A stretch of 64,000 nucleotides of DNA from Actinoplanes auranticolor (GCF_018332655.1 NZ_BOQL01000014.1:124001-188000), one strand, 5' to 3'. Positions 52,263 to 60,451 are shown, counted from the stretch's first letter. Program-made: numbers and translations. The notes: a model not told the origin generated them from the sequence alone.

Positions 52263-53693
52263 CTAATGCTTCCACTGCGCCGAGCCGGCGTCCCACTCGG
52301 TGTACGTGTACGGGTTGTCCTTCACCTTCGTCTCGGGCACGTCGGGGTTCATCCCCTGCGCCCAGGCGTCCTCACCCATCGTCGACCGCAGGTACTCGAT
52401 GGTCCGGCCGACCTGCTCACGGGCGGCCGCCAGGTCCACGCCGACCAGCTTGTGGTCACGCTTGACGATCCTGCCGTTGACCAGCACGGTGTCGACGTCG
52501 CCGCGCTGCGCCTGGAAGGCCACGTGGCCGTACGGGTGCAGGATCGGGAACATCACCGGCGAGTCGTCGTTCTTGAGCAGCACCACGTCGGCCTTCTTGC
52601 CCGCCTCCAGGCTGCCCACCACCGAGTCCATTCCCAGCGCCTTGCTGCCGCCGCGGGTGGCCCAGTCGACCACCTGCTCGGCCCGCAGGTGCAGGTGCGT
52701 CACGGTCTCGGCCCGGCTGTGCGCTTCCATGTGCTCGCGGGAGCGGTCGGCGCCCAGCGTGGTGCGCATCGCCGAGAACAGGTCGCCGCTCCACCACACG
52801 CTGGTGTCCATCGACAGCGAGACCGGGATGCCGTGGTCGCGCAAGGTCCAGGTGGGCGGGTAGCCCTGGCCGGCGCTCTGCTCGCTCTCGGTCGCCACGG
52901 AGACCGAGCCGCCGGTGGCGGCGATCCGGTGGTACGAGTCGTGGTTCAGCGTCGCCGAGTGCACGTAGATGGTCTGCGGGGTCATGAAGCCGTGCTCGTG
53001 CATGAGCCGGATGCCGTCGTCGTTGGTCGCACCCCACACCCCTGCGTGCGTGGTGACCGGTACGCCCAGCTCGCGGGCCACCTCGAAGGCGGCCTTCTCC
53101 GGGAAGGCGGGGTCGCCGGTGACGTCGAAGGCCATCTGGAAACCCAGCATGTCGTCGCCCGGGGTGATCCGCCGGCTGACGAAGTCGCGGAACTCGGGGC
53201 TGGCCGACCACTGCCACGGGCCCTGCTGGATGTTGCCGTAGGCGAGCACGAACCGGCCGGGCACCGCCTGCAGCGCGTCGACCGCGGCGTCGGCGTGCTG
53301 CGGGGTCTGCAGGCCGTGCGACCAGTCGACCGTGGTGGTGACGCCGGCGTCGATCGCCTCGATGGCGGCGAGCAGGTTGCCCGCGTGGATGTCCTCGGGG
53401 CGGAACAGCTTGCCCGACTCCAGGTAGTACCAGACGAAGTACTGGGTCAGGGTCCAGTCGGCGCCGTAGCCGCGCATCGCCGTCTGCCACATGTGCCGGT
53501 GGGTGTCGATCATGCCGGGCATCAGGATGCCGCCGGTCGCGTCGATCACGGTGGCCCCCTCGGGGGCGGTGAGCCCGACGCCGACCTCGGCGATGCGCTG
53601 GTCGATCACCAGCACGTCGGCGTTCGGCAGCACGGTGTGCTGATCATCCATCGTCAGCACGGTGCCGTTGCGGAACAGAACACTGTCGGTCAT
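52263..53693 (-). CDS. Amidohydrolase-superfamily hydrolase
   Basis: 476 residues. Metal site: DTHRHMWQ (HxH), VTTHAGVWG (His), VHSATLN (His), and SMDTSVWW (Asp) as in TrzN/AtzB/SsnA-type deaminases or dechlorinases of the amidohydrolase superfamily; composite beta-sandwich ends GTVLTMD and ADVVLLKND. Probable role: hydrolysis of an aminated or halogenated cyclic substrate in the pathway. Start ATG 53693 with GGAG before it. Divergent from the CoA-transferase gene. Confidence 0.88.
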   Translation of the reverse strand: MTDSVLFRNGTVLTMDDQHTVLPNADVLVIDQRIAEVGVGLTAPEGATVIDATGGILMPGMIDTHRHMWQTAMRGYGADWTLTQYFVWYYLESGKLFRPEDIHAGNLLAAIEAIDAGVTTTVDWSHGLQTPQHADAAVDALQAVPGRFVLAYGNIQQGPWQWSASPEFRDFVSRRITPGDDMLGFQMAFDVTGDPAFPEKAAFEVARELGVPVTTHAGVWGATNDDGIRLMHEHGFMTPQTIYVHSATLNHDSYHRIAATGGSVSVATESEQSAGQGYPPTWTLRDHGIPVSLSMDTSVWWSGDLFSAMRTTLGADRSREHMEAHSRAETVTHLHLRAEQVVDWATRGGSKALGMDSVVGSLEAGKKADVVLLKNDDSPVMFPILHPYGHVAFQAQRGDVDTVLVNGRIVKRDHKLVGVDLAAAREQVGRTIEYLRSTMGEDAWAQGMNPDVPETKVKDNPYTYTEWDAGSAQWKH

Positions 53694-53711
53694 TCCCGGT
53701 CAACTCCCTCC

Positions 53712-53735
53712 GGACATGCGTCCGTCTGACGGTCA
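53712..53735. promoter_or_regulatory. Composite palindrome, copy 1 of catabolic operator
   Basis: 24 bases: GGAC-ATGC-GTCC (palindrome) followed after GTC by TGACGGTCA (palindrome). It starts 18 bases upstream of the amidohydrolase ATG. The same arrangement, 20/24 identical, occurs at 53843-53866. Confidence 0.65.
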
Positions 53736-53842
53736 CTGCCTCGGCGCCAGTGTGTTGTGGCTCACCAGCAGTGTCAAGGACATGTTTCGCGCCGGTCACA
53801 GTTGACAGTCCAGCGCTCGTGAGTTGAGACTGGCTTCTGCGC

Positions 53843-53866
53843 GGACGTCTGTCCGCCTGACGGTCA
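53843..53866. promoter_or_regulatory. Composite palindrome, copy 2 of catabolic operator
   Basis: GGAC-GTCT-GTCC, then GCC and TGACGGTCA; ends 19 bases before the CoA-transferase ATG. Direct repeat of the site at 53712-53735. Both GGAC/GTCC and TGAC/GTCA arms are conserved while the intervening bases vary, as expected for a bound site. Confidence 0.65.
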
Positions 53867-53885
53867 GACCTTGGAAAGGCGGCAC

Positions 53886-55010
53886 ATGGGACCCCTCAGC
53901 GGACTGCTCGTCGCGGACTTCTCCCGGATCCTCGCCGGCCCGTACGCGACGATGCTGCTCGCCGACCTCGGCGCCCAGGTGATCAAGGTGGAGGGCCCGG
54001 CCGGCGACGACACCCGCACCTGGATGCCCCCGGTGCGCGACGACGTCTCGACGTACTACCTGGGCATCAACCGCAACAAGCGCTCGATCGCGCTGGACCT
54101 GAAGAAGCCCGAGGACCTCGACGTGGCGCAGCGCCTCGCCAGCCGGGCGGACGTGATGATCGAGAACTTCCGGCCGGGCGGGCTCAAGCGTTTCGGGCTG
54201 GACTACGACACCGTCGCGGCCGGCAACGAGAAGATCATCTACGCGTCGATCAGCGGCTTCGGCACGGGCGCCGGGGCCGACTACCCCGGCTACGACCTGA
54301 TGGTGCAGGCGATCTCCGGGCTGATGAGCCTCACGGGTGATCCGGACGGGTCGCCGTACCGGGCCGGCATCTCGGTCTTCGACGTGATGGCCGGGCTGCA
54401 CGCGAGCATCGGCATCCTGGCCGCGCTGCACCACCGCGGGGCCACCGGCAGCGGCCAGCACGTCGAGGTCAACCTGCTCTCCTCGGCGCTGTCCGGGCTG
54501 GTCAACCACTCCAGCGCGTACGTCGCCGGGGGCACGGTCCCGTTCCGGATGGGCAACGCGCACCCCAGCCTGTTCCCGTACGAGCCGCTGCCCACCGCCG
54601 ACGGCGAGCTCATCGTCATCGCCGGCAACGACGGCCAGTTCCGCAAGCTGTGCCAGGTGCTCGGCCTCGACGAGCTGCCCGACGATCCCCGCTTCGGGCG
54701 CAACCAGGACCGCACGGCCAACCGCGAGGCGTTGCGCCCGCTGCTGGTCGAACGGCTCAGCAAGCGCACCAAGGACGAGTGGTTCCGCGACCTGCTGGCG
54801 GCCGGAGTGCCCTGCGCGCCGATCAACACGATCGACGGCGGCGTGGCGCTCGCCGCGGAGCTGGGGCTGGACCCGGTGGTCGAGACCGGCGGGGTGCCCG
54901 GGGTCCGCAACCCGATCACGTTCTCCGGCACCCCGGCGAGCTACGAGCTGCCCCCGCCCGGGCTCGACGAACACGGTGAGGAGATTCGCGCGTGGCTGAC
55001 GAAGGACTGA
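53886..55010 (+). CDS. Class III CoA-transferase (CaiB/BaiF family)
   Basis: 374 residues from ATG 53886. Family motifs: LLVADFSRILAGPYATMLLADL at the N-terminus, GDDTRTW, NKRSIALDLKKPED, ENFRPGG, YDLMVQAISGLMSLTG (catalytic Asp in the D-L-x-x-Q-A context), and a C-terminal GVPCAPINTI. Moves CoA from a donor acyl-CoA to a carboxylic acid. Overlaps the next gene by 19 bases. In this cluster it probably activates a citrate-like acid for the lyase. Confidence 0.93.
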   Translation: MGPLSGLLVADFSRILAGPYATMLLADLGAQVIKVEGPAGDDTRTWMPPVRDDVSTYYLGINRNKRSIALDLKKPEDLDVAQRLASRADVMIENFRPGGLKRFGLDYDTVAAGNEKIIYASISGFGTGAGADYPGYDLMVQAISGLMSLTGDPDGSPYRAGISVFDVMAGLHASIGILAALHHRGATGSGQHVEVNLLSSALSGLVNHSSAYVAGGTVPFRMGNAHPSLFPYEPLPTADGELIVIAGNDGQFRKLCQVLGLDELPDDPRFGRNQDRTANREALRPLLVERLSKRTKDEWFRDLLAAGVPCAPINTIDGGVALAAELGLDPVVETGGVPGVRNPITFSGTPASYELPPPGLDEHGEEIRAWLTKD

Positions 55011-55771
55011 GGTTCCCGACCGCGATCGGGACCTCGGACGAGACGCAGATCCGGCTGCTCGGCCAGGACCTCGCCGCCGATCTGATGGGCAAGGTGGGCT
55101 TCGGCGAGCTGGCGTACTGGCTCGTGGCCGGACGGCGGCCCACCCCGGGCGAGGTCCGGGTCTTCGAGACTGTGCTGGTCGCGCTGGCGGACCACGGTTT
55201 CACGCCGACCGCGATCGCCGCCCGGCTGACCTACCTGAGCGCGCCGGAGTCGTTGCAAGGTGCGCTGGCCGCGGGCCTGCTCGGTGGTGGCTCGCGCTTC
55301 CTGGGCGTGACCGAGGACTGTGGACGGTTCCTGGCCGGTGTGCTGGCGGACGGCGTACCGGAGGACGACGCGGGCTTCGACGCCCTCGCGCTGGCCGCTG
55401 TCACCGAAGCGCGCGCCGCGAAGAATTTCGTGCCGGGGCTCGGGCATCCGGTGCACAAGAAGCAGGACCCGCGTACCCCCGTCCTGATCCGCATCGCGGA
55501 GGAGGAAGGTCTGCGCGGCCCGCACCTGCGCCTGTTCGAGGCCATCGGCCGGGTGCACCCGCAGGTGCTCAACCGGACCCTGCCGCTGAACGGGGCCGGC
55601 GTGTGCGGCGCGGCCCTGGCCGACCTCGGCCTGCCCGTTGATCTGCTGCGCGGCTTCGCGCTGCTGGCCCGTGCGGCCGGCCTGCTCGGCCACCTGGCCG
55701 AGGAACGCCGCAACCCGATCGGCATGGACGTCTACCTGACCGTCGACCGCAACGCCGTCTACGAGGATTAA
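54992..55771 (+). CDS. Citryl-CoA lyase/citrate synthase-like protein
   Basis: 259 residues (GTG 54992). Matches the C-terminal half of citrate synthase: GKVGFGELAYWLVAGR, GLGHPVHKKQDPRTPVLI (catalytic-region His, as in GxGHRVYK), VNR/NRTLPLNG and ERRNPIGMDVY. At 259 residues it is about 60% of citrate synthase length and is the short, CoA-ester-lyase form. Retro-aldol/Claisen cleavage of a citryl-CoA-like thioester is likely. Coupled to the CoA-transferase. Confidence 0.85.
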   Translation: MADEGLRFPTAIGTSDETQIRLLGQDLAADLMGKVGFGELAYWLVAGRRPTPGEVRVFETVLVALADHGFTPTAIAARLTYLSAPESLQGALAAGLLGGGSRFLGVTEDCGRFLAGVLADGVPEDDAGFDALALAAVTEARAAKNFVPGLGHPVHKKQDPRTPVLIRIAEEEGLRGPHLRLFEAIGRVHPQVLNRTLPLNGAGVCGAALADLGLPVDLLRGFALLARAAGLLGHLAEERRNPIGMDVYLTVDRNAVYED

Positions 55772-55780
55772 GGAGCCGGC

Positions 55781-56644
55781 ATGGCCACCGTCGTCGCGGT
55801 GATCGCCTCCACCCATCACCCCTTCTACTACAAGGCCAGTACGGCCACCGGCGAGGACCGCCGGCCGTTCGCGGACGAGTGGGTCCGCAAGATCACCGCG
55901 TTCCGCGAGACGCTCACCCGGGCCCGCCCGGACGTGCTGGTGATGGTCGGCTCGGACCACTTCCACCAGCTCTGGCTGGACAACATGCCGCAGTTCCTCG
56001 TCGGTAAGGCGCCGTTCTACGACGCCAACTTCTACAACGAGGAACGGGAGTTCGGCCTGCCGAGGATGCTGCTCAAGGGCCAGGAGGACCTCTCCGCGCA
56101 CATCCTCCGCGCCGGCCTGGACGAAGGCTTCGACCTGGCGTTCAGCAACGAGCTGCGGATCGACCACAGCATCACCTGCCCGATCATCACCCTGCGGCCC
56201 GAGGCCGACCTGCCGATCGTGCCGATCTACACCAACATCTTCGCGCCGCCGCTACCGCAGCCCAAGCGCTTCGTCCAGCTCGGCCAGACCATCCGCGACA
56301 TCGTCGAGTCGTGGCCCAGCCACCTGCGCGTCGCGGTGATCGGCACCGGCCACCTCTCCCTGGAGCTGGGCGGGCCGCGCCAGTTCGGGCCGCACGGGCC
56401 GGACCCGGACTTCGACCGCAAGGCCGTCGAGTGGATCGCCACCGGTGACCTGGAACGCTGCCTGGCCGAGGTGACCCTGGACAGCCTGCACTCCCCCGGC
56501 AACGCCACCCACGGCTTCATGGACTTCATGCTGATGATGGGCGTGGCCGGCGCGGGCCAGAAGGCCGACTATGTGGACAGTCTCGACCTGTTCCACACCA
56601 TGGAGGCGTACTTCACCTGGTACCCGAACGGGGTGCACCAATGA
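55781..56644 (+). CDS. Class III extradiol dioxygenase, catalytic (LigB-type) subunit
   Basis: 287 residues. LigB fold with active-site iron ligands His in ASTHHPFYY near residue 12 and His in GSDHFHQLW near 60; Glu in ERE or AEDL later, and GTGHLSLELGG (distal His). Cleaves a catechol-type ring with two adjacent hydroxyls, as in protocatechuate or gallate. Ends in an ATGA overlap with the LigA-like gene, so the subunits are co-translated. Confidence 0.9.
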   Translation: MATVVAVIASTHHPFYYKASTATGEDRRPFADEWVRKITAFRETLTRARPDVLVMVGSDHFHQLWLDNMPQFLVGKAPFYDANFYNEEREFGLPRMLLKGQEDLSAHILRAGLDEGFDLAFSNELRIDHSITCPIITLRPEADLPIVPIYTNIFAPPLPQPKRFVQLGQTIRDIVESWPSHLRVAVIGTGHLSLELGGPRQFGPHGPDPDFDRKAVEWIATGDLERCLAEVTLDSLHSPGNATHGFMDFMLMMGVAGAGQKADYVDSLDLFHTMEAYFTWYPNGVHQ

Positions 56645-57000
56645 GCAAGTACCTGGTCGACAAGTTCCTCTACACCGTCGACCGCGATCCCGAGCTGGTC
56701 GAGCGGTACCGCGAGGACCCCCGCGGCACGGTGACCTGGTGGGAGGCCGAGTGCGCCAACAGCGTGCTGAACTGCCACGCCGGTGAGGCCAGCACCTGGC
56801 TGCGCTTCACCGACGAGGAACGCGAGGCGCTGGCCGCGCACGACCACGTCGCGCTCTTCTCGCTGGGCGCGCACCCGTTCCTGACGCTGACCCTGTTCAT
56901 CGCGATGTTCGAGCGCGACCACGGGCCGCTGGAATACCAGAAGGCGTTCGGGGCCCGGCTGGCGCACTTCGAGATGCCGTACCCGGACATCGCCACGTGA
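56641..57000 (+). CDS. Extradiol dioxygenase small (LigA-type) subunit
   Basis: 119 residues, protocatechuate 4,5-dioxygenase alpha-subunit family: LVDKFLYTVDRDPELVERYRED, LRFTDEEREALAAHDHVALFSLGAHPF, then a C-terminal AHFEMPYPD. Caps the active site of the LigB-type subunit. Together they form a heteromeric class III dioxygenase. Overlaps the next gene by one base (TGATG). Confidence 0.92.
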   Translation: MSKYLVDKFLYTVDRDPELVERYREDPRGTVTWWEAECANSVLNCHAGEASTWLRFTDEEREALAAHDHVALFSLGAHPFLTLTLFIAMFERDHGPLEYQKAFGARLAHFEMPYPDIAT

Positions 57001-57944
57001 TGCGGGCCGCCCTGCTGCACGCCTGCGGCGCGCCGCCGGTCGTCGGCGATCGGGCCGTGCCGGTGCCGGCCGCGGACGAGATTCTCGTACGGGTCACCGC
57101 GGCGTCCATCACCCCGCTCGACCTGCTGTGCGCGACCGGGACGTCGTACTTCGGCGTACCGGCCACGCCGTACGTCCCGGGGGTGCAGGGGGTCGGCCTC
57201 CGTGACGACGGCACCGCGGTCTGGTTCCCCACCAGCGCGGGCATGCGCCCCGGCGACGGCAGCCTCGCCGAGTACGCAACCGTGCGCGCCGCGGACACGG
57301 TGGAACTGCCGGACGACGTCGACCACCGGCTGATCGCGGCGCTGGGCCTGTCGGCGGTGGCCGCGCAGCTCGCCCTGACGTGGCGCGGGGAGCTGCAGCC
57401 CGGTGAGCACGTGCTGGTGCTGGGCGCGGGAGGCGTGGTCGGGCAGGCCGGCGTGCAGCTCGCCCGGCTGGCCGGCGCGGGCCGGGTGACCGCGGCCGCC
57501 CGGTCGCAGGCCGCACGGCAGCGGGCTGCTCTGGCGGGGGCGGCTGAGGTCGTACCGCTGAAGGACGGCGACGATGTCGCCCGGCTCGCGGCCCGCCTGA
57601 AGGCCGCCACCGACGGCCCGGTGGATCTGGTCCTGGACCCGCTGTTCGGCGTCCCGGCCGCGGCCGCCCTGCGGACGCTGCGGCCGGGCGGCCGGCTGGT
57701 CAATCTGGGCAGCGCGGCGGGCGAGACGGCACCGCTGGACTCGGCGACGCTGCGCGCGGGGTCGCTGCGGATCCTCGGCTACACCAACAACGAGCTGACC
57801 GCGGCGCAACGGTCGGCGGCCCTCACCCTGCTCGCCGCGCACGCGGCGGCCGGGCGGCTGACGGTCGACCACGAGACGGTACGCCTGAGCGACGTCACCA
57901 CGGCCTGGCACCGCACCGACCGCAGGATGGTCGTCATCCCGTAA
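57000..57944 (+). CDS. Zinc-free quinone-oxidoreductase-like MDR protein
   Basis: 314 residues (ATG 57000; GTG 56997 possible). Medium-chain dehydrogenase/reductase: GroES-like N-terminus (ILVRVTAASITPLDLL), GVQGVGLRDDG, cofactor loop VLVLGAGGVVGQAGVQLARL, and a C-terminal VVIP. No Cys cluster for structural zinc. NADPH-dependent enone reduction is typical. Part of the catabolic operon: CoA-transferase, lyase, ligB, ligA, this gene. Confidence 0.88.
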   Translation: MRAALLHACGAPPVVGDRAVPVPAADEILVRVTAASITPLDLLCATGTSYFGVPATPYVPGVQGVGLRDDGTAVWFPTSAGMRPGDGSLAEYATVRAADTVELPDDVDHRLIAALGLSAVAAQLALTWRGELQPGEHVLVLGAGGVVGQAGVQLARLAGAGRVTAAARSQAARQRAALAGAAEVVPLKDGDDVARLAARLKAATDGPVDLVLDPLFGVPAAAALRTLRPGGRLVNLGSAAGETAPLDSATLRAGSLRILGYTNNELTAAQRSAALTLLAAHAAAGRLTVDHETVRLSDVTTAWHRTDRRMVVIP

Positions 57945-58025
57945 CCCGGGCTCTACCAGGGTGAGCCGCTCGCCACGAGCCGCCCGGTCAAGCCGGTCGA
58001 CAAGCCCACCGCCGCGGTGCGCTGA
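57945..58025 (+). other. Short in-frame coding-like remnant after the quinone-oxidoreductase gene
   Basis: Directly after the TAA, codons 57945-58025 read PGLYQGEPLATSRPVKPVD then KPTAAVR and a TGA, with proper codon-position GC bias. No start or ribosome site. May be the 3' remnant of a deleted gene; could also be chance. Confidence 0.3.
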
Positions 58026-58035
58026 GCGGCGGGGG

Positions 58036-58461
58036 TCAGTCGCCGGCGGATTCGGGCTCGCTGTCGGCGCGGTCCTCCGCCGACCGGGAGGTCTCCAGGC
58101 GTACCCGGTCGATGCGGTCGACGCCGCGCTGGACCGCCGCGCGGGAGCGTTGCAGGAAGTCGTTGCTGCGGTCGGTCTTGGCCGAGGTGCGCTCGATGGC
58201 GTCGCGGAACCGCCCGATCGGGTCCACCGTGCGTTCGTCCTGATGCTCGGCTTCCTCGTCGAGCTTGCGTTCCCGCTCGGTAGCCTCGGCCTCCCGCGCG
58301 TCCGCGTCCAGCTCGCGCCGGTCAGCGTCCCGTTCGCGCTGGTCGGCGCGCCGGTCACGCTCGTCCGCCGCCCTCTCGCGCGCGTCGAGACGGCGCTCCC
58401 ACTCGTCCAAGCTCGCAGCCCTGGCCCTCTGCCGGTCATCCGGAGCTTCCGAATCACCCAC
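58036..58461 (-). CDS. Coiled-coil hypothetical protein
   Basis: 141 residues, highly charged: heptad-like repeats of DARERAADERDRRADQRERD type run from about 20 to 75, giving a long single helix or coiled coil, then a C-terminal IGRFRDAIERTSAKTDR. No membrane segment or enzyme motif. Related small coiled-coil proteins are common in actinomycetes; no function known. Downstream of the anti-sigma-type ATPase on the same strand, 10 bases apart. Confidence 0.7.
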   Translation of the reverse strand: MGDSEAPDDRQRARAASLDEWERRLDARERAADERDRRADQRERDADRRELDADAREAEATERERKLDEEAEHQDERTVDPIGRFRDAIERTSAKTDRSNDFLQRSRAAVQRGVDRIDRVRLETSRSAEDRADSEPESAGD

Positions 58462-58471
58462 GAATCGCAGC

Positions 58472-58990
58472 CTACATTCGCGTGGAGGCGGCCGGGAGGC
58501 TCACCTCGCACCACACGATCTTTCCCGGGAGACGGATGTCCCAACCCCAGCGGGTGGCAAGCCGGTCGACCAGCAGCAGACCCCGGCCGCCGGCCACGGC
58601 GTCGCCGGGCCGCACCATCCGGGGCTCGGCCGGACCGGCGTCGCTGACCTCGATGCGGATCCGTTCGGCGTCGATCCGCACCCGCAGGTAGCCCGGCGGC
58701 GGGGCATGGTTGACCGCGTTCGCCACCAGCTCGCTGGTGATCAACATCGCAGTCTCGACCGTTTCCTCCGGCACACCGCAGCCGCGCAACGTCTCGGCCA
58801 CGAACCGGCGCCCCACCCCACAGGCCGAACCCGTGGCCGGGACGTCGTCCAGGACAGCGAGGCAGCCGCCGGCGGAGCCCTCCGGAGCGGAGTCGTCCCG
58901 AGCGGGGGAAGGTGGCAACGTCAATCCAGCGGACCAGCGGCAGACGGTGAGCGGAACAGTCCGAAGCGCCCAACGGACAACCCCGGGCAC
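58472..58990 (-). CDS. Anti-sigma-type ATP-binding protein (HATPase_c_2, RsbW-like)
   Basis: Histidine-kinase-like ATPase fold without a DHp: ITSELVANAVNHAPPPGYLRVRI (N box), EVSDAGPAEPRM, and GGRGLLLVDRLATRWGWD (G box). Preceded by GVGRRFVAETLRGCGVPE. This group includes RsbW/SpoIIAB anti-sigma factors and regulators of streptomycete development. Start uncertain; GTG at 58990 is used because upstream sequence is Arg/Pro-rich. Could pair with the PP2C protein at 33 kb, but that is speculation. Confidence 0.82.
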   Translation of the reverse strand: MPGVVRWALRTVPLTVCRWSAGLTLPPSPARDDSAPEGSAGGCLAVLDDVPATGSACGVGRRFVAETLRGCGVPEETVETAMLITSELVANAVNHAPPPGYLRVRIDAERIRIEVSDAGPAEPRMVRPGDAVAGGRGLLLVDRLATRWGWDIRLPGKIVWCEVSLPAASTRM

Positions 58991-59069
58991 CGGCGTTGCA
59001 CCGGGGCAGTCTGCCACCGTTCGCCCGTACCGGCAGTCCGTGCCCTCCGCCGGCTCGCCGATCCTCCGG

Positions 59070-59258
59070 CTAGTGCGCCTCGGCGGTGGCCTGGCGCTCG
59101 CCGGGCTTGGTGGGCTCGGCGCCCTCGACAGCGAACGGATCACGCAGCCGCGTCATCGCCTCGGCGCTGTTGTCGGCCACCTCCGACTTTTCCTCGGGCG
59201 CGGCGCTTCCGGCCGGGGCGAGGAACAGGTCGGCGTCGTTGTTGTCCGTGGAGTTCAT
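59070..59258 (-). CDS. Small acidic hypothetical protein
   Basis: 62 residues: MNSTDNNDADLFLAPAGSA ... PFAVEGAEPTKPGERQATAEAH. Unstructured, Asp/Glu/Ala-rich, no known domain. It follows the next listed small gene by 18 bases, so they form a pair. A precursor peptide role was considered, but no modification enzyme is nearby. Confidence 0.5.
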   Translation of the reverse strand: MNSTDNNDADLFLAPAGSAAPEEKSEVADNSAEAMTRLRDPFAVEGAEPTKPGERQATAEAH

Positions 59259-59276
59259 TGAACCGGTCCGATGCTC

Positions 59277-59456
59277 TTATGGGGTGGGGGCGGGCGGGCT
59301 CTCGAGCTCTTTGAGATCGAGGTGCAGGGTGGACAGCAGTCCGCTGTGCAGGAACGGGTCGACCTCGTCGGGAAGCTCCCGGTCGACCCAGTCGGCCCGG
59401 GCGGTCAGCCCACGCTCGCGAAGTTTGGCGATGATGGTGCTCTTCTGGATGATCAT
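59277..59456 (-). CDS. Small hypothetical protein
   Basis: 59 residues from ATG 59456: MIIQKSTIIAKLRERGLTAR, then ADWVDRELPDEVDPFLHSG and LLSTLHLDLKELESPP. Amphipathic helix at the N-terminus, then a helix with conserved-looking WVDRELPDEVDP. Real gene by codon bias; function unknown. Upstream lies a promoter with an overlapping terminator-like hairpin. Confidence 0.65.
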   Translation of the reverse strand: MIIQKSTIIAKLRERGLTARADWVDRELPDEVDPFLHSGLLSTLHLDLKELESPPAPTP

Positions 59457-59805
59457 TTCCTGGCCCGTCTGGAGAGGTGTCGCGACGTCGAAAACGAAAA
59501 AAGCGCCAGACGGGTGCGTATACCCATCGGGCGCGGAGAACGTCAACGGATTCGAAACGGGAACACTCTCACGGTAGCACGAATCCGTATTTCCGCTGCC
59601 GCCCGGGATTTTCCCCGGCCGGGCGGTTCGCACCAGCCGTGTACGCTGACGCCCGAGTCGCCAGGCGGGCTCACCGGTCGCCCGAAACCCGCAGGTTCTG
59701 CGGTCAGTACAGCGGCGAACCGGGTGGTCAGCTGCTCGCGGACGAGGCGTACGACTCAGCGACGCGCGACCCCCCGGCGACCTGGCGGCTTCACAAGGCG
59801 CTTCT
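59457..59805. other. Geneless stretch upstream of the small-gene pair
   Basis: About 350 bases between the small gene (starts at 59456, minus strand) and the end of the CGNR gene (59806). It holds the promoter and hairpin at 59497-59546. The rest (59547-59805) shows no recognised gene, only short Arg/Ser-rich frames. Confidence 0.6.
59497..59546 (-). promoter_or_regulatory. Promoter overlapping a terminator-like hairpin
   Basis: Minus-strand -35 TTGACG (59541-59546) and -10 TATACG (59517-59522) are 18 bases apart, a good match to a housekeeping promoter. The same bases form a hairpin: arms 59503-59515 and 59522-59534 (13 positions, one mismatch, one wobble) followed by T6 (59497-59502). It may end transcription coming from the CGNR gene and start it for the small genes. 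Confidence 0.6.
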
Positions 59806-60324
59806 TCACGCGCTGCGCTGCCGGCTCCGGTAGGCCCGCATGGAGACCTGCGAGCTGCACGCCGGGCTGCAGTAGAGCCCCGAGCAATTTCGCGTCTTGT
59901 CGAAGAAAGCCTCGTGGCACCCGATGTTCTTGCAGACTTTCACCCGGGGCCAGCCGCCCTGATACGCGAGGTTGGTGACCGCGGCCAGCACCGCGCCGAA
60001 GACGCCCAGCACCCCGGTCTGCGCCGGCACCAGCGTGCAGCCCTCGGCACTGATCCGCGGGACCAGCGGGTAACGGGCGGCGATGCGCTCCAGATAGCCC
60101 TGGGCGGAGGCCACCTCGTCCTCCCCCGCGCAGTCCGAGTGGGCCCGCAGCAGCGTCAGCAGGGCGGCCCGCAGATCACGCGCGGCGACGACGTCGACCT
60201 CGTCGACCGTGGGCTCGCCGGCATAGCGGGTCAGCCAGGCGGTCAGCTCGGCGCCGCTGTTGGCGAAACCCACGATGAGGTCGCTGGTGGTGCACACCGC
60301 TGGGGTGCAGACATCCTCCGGCAT
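59806..60324 (-). CDS. CGNR zinc-finger regulator
   Basis: 172 residues. C-terminal CGNR zinc finger: CKNIGCHEAFFDKTRNCSGL then YCSPACSSQVSMRAYRSRQ; here the usual C-G-N-R core reads C-S-x, keeping the cysteines and the RAYRxR tail that contacts DNA. The N-terminal DUF2 ABM-like domain (STARD-type fold, RISAEGCTLVPAQ) is typical. A probable transcription factor; effector unknown. Divergent from the PfpI gene across about 130 bases. Confidence 0.82.
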   Translation of the reverse strand: MPEDVCTPAVCTTSDLIVGFANSGAELTAWLTRYAGEPTVDEVDVVAARDLRAALLTLLRAHSDCAGEDEVASAQGYLERIAARYPLVPRISAEGCTLVPAQTGVLGVFGAVLAAVTNLAYQGGWPRVKVCKNIGCHEAFFDKTRNCSGLYCSPACSSQVSMRAYRSRQRSA

Positions 60325-60451
60325 TGCCCCAGCCTACCGGGCATCGTTACCGGCAAAAAAGAGACGGTACTAACTATCGCTGCCGTTCAGCGTGGATGGT
60401 GAGGACCGTCCGGCGTACGGTGGCTGCAGAAGCCGACTCGTGGAGGTTGTG

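Noticed and set aside
59070..59456. Possible RiPP precursor peptides
   Set aside because: No modification, protease or transport genes nearby, and no leader motif; kept only as small hypothetical genes.
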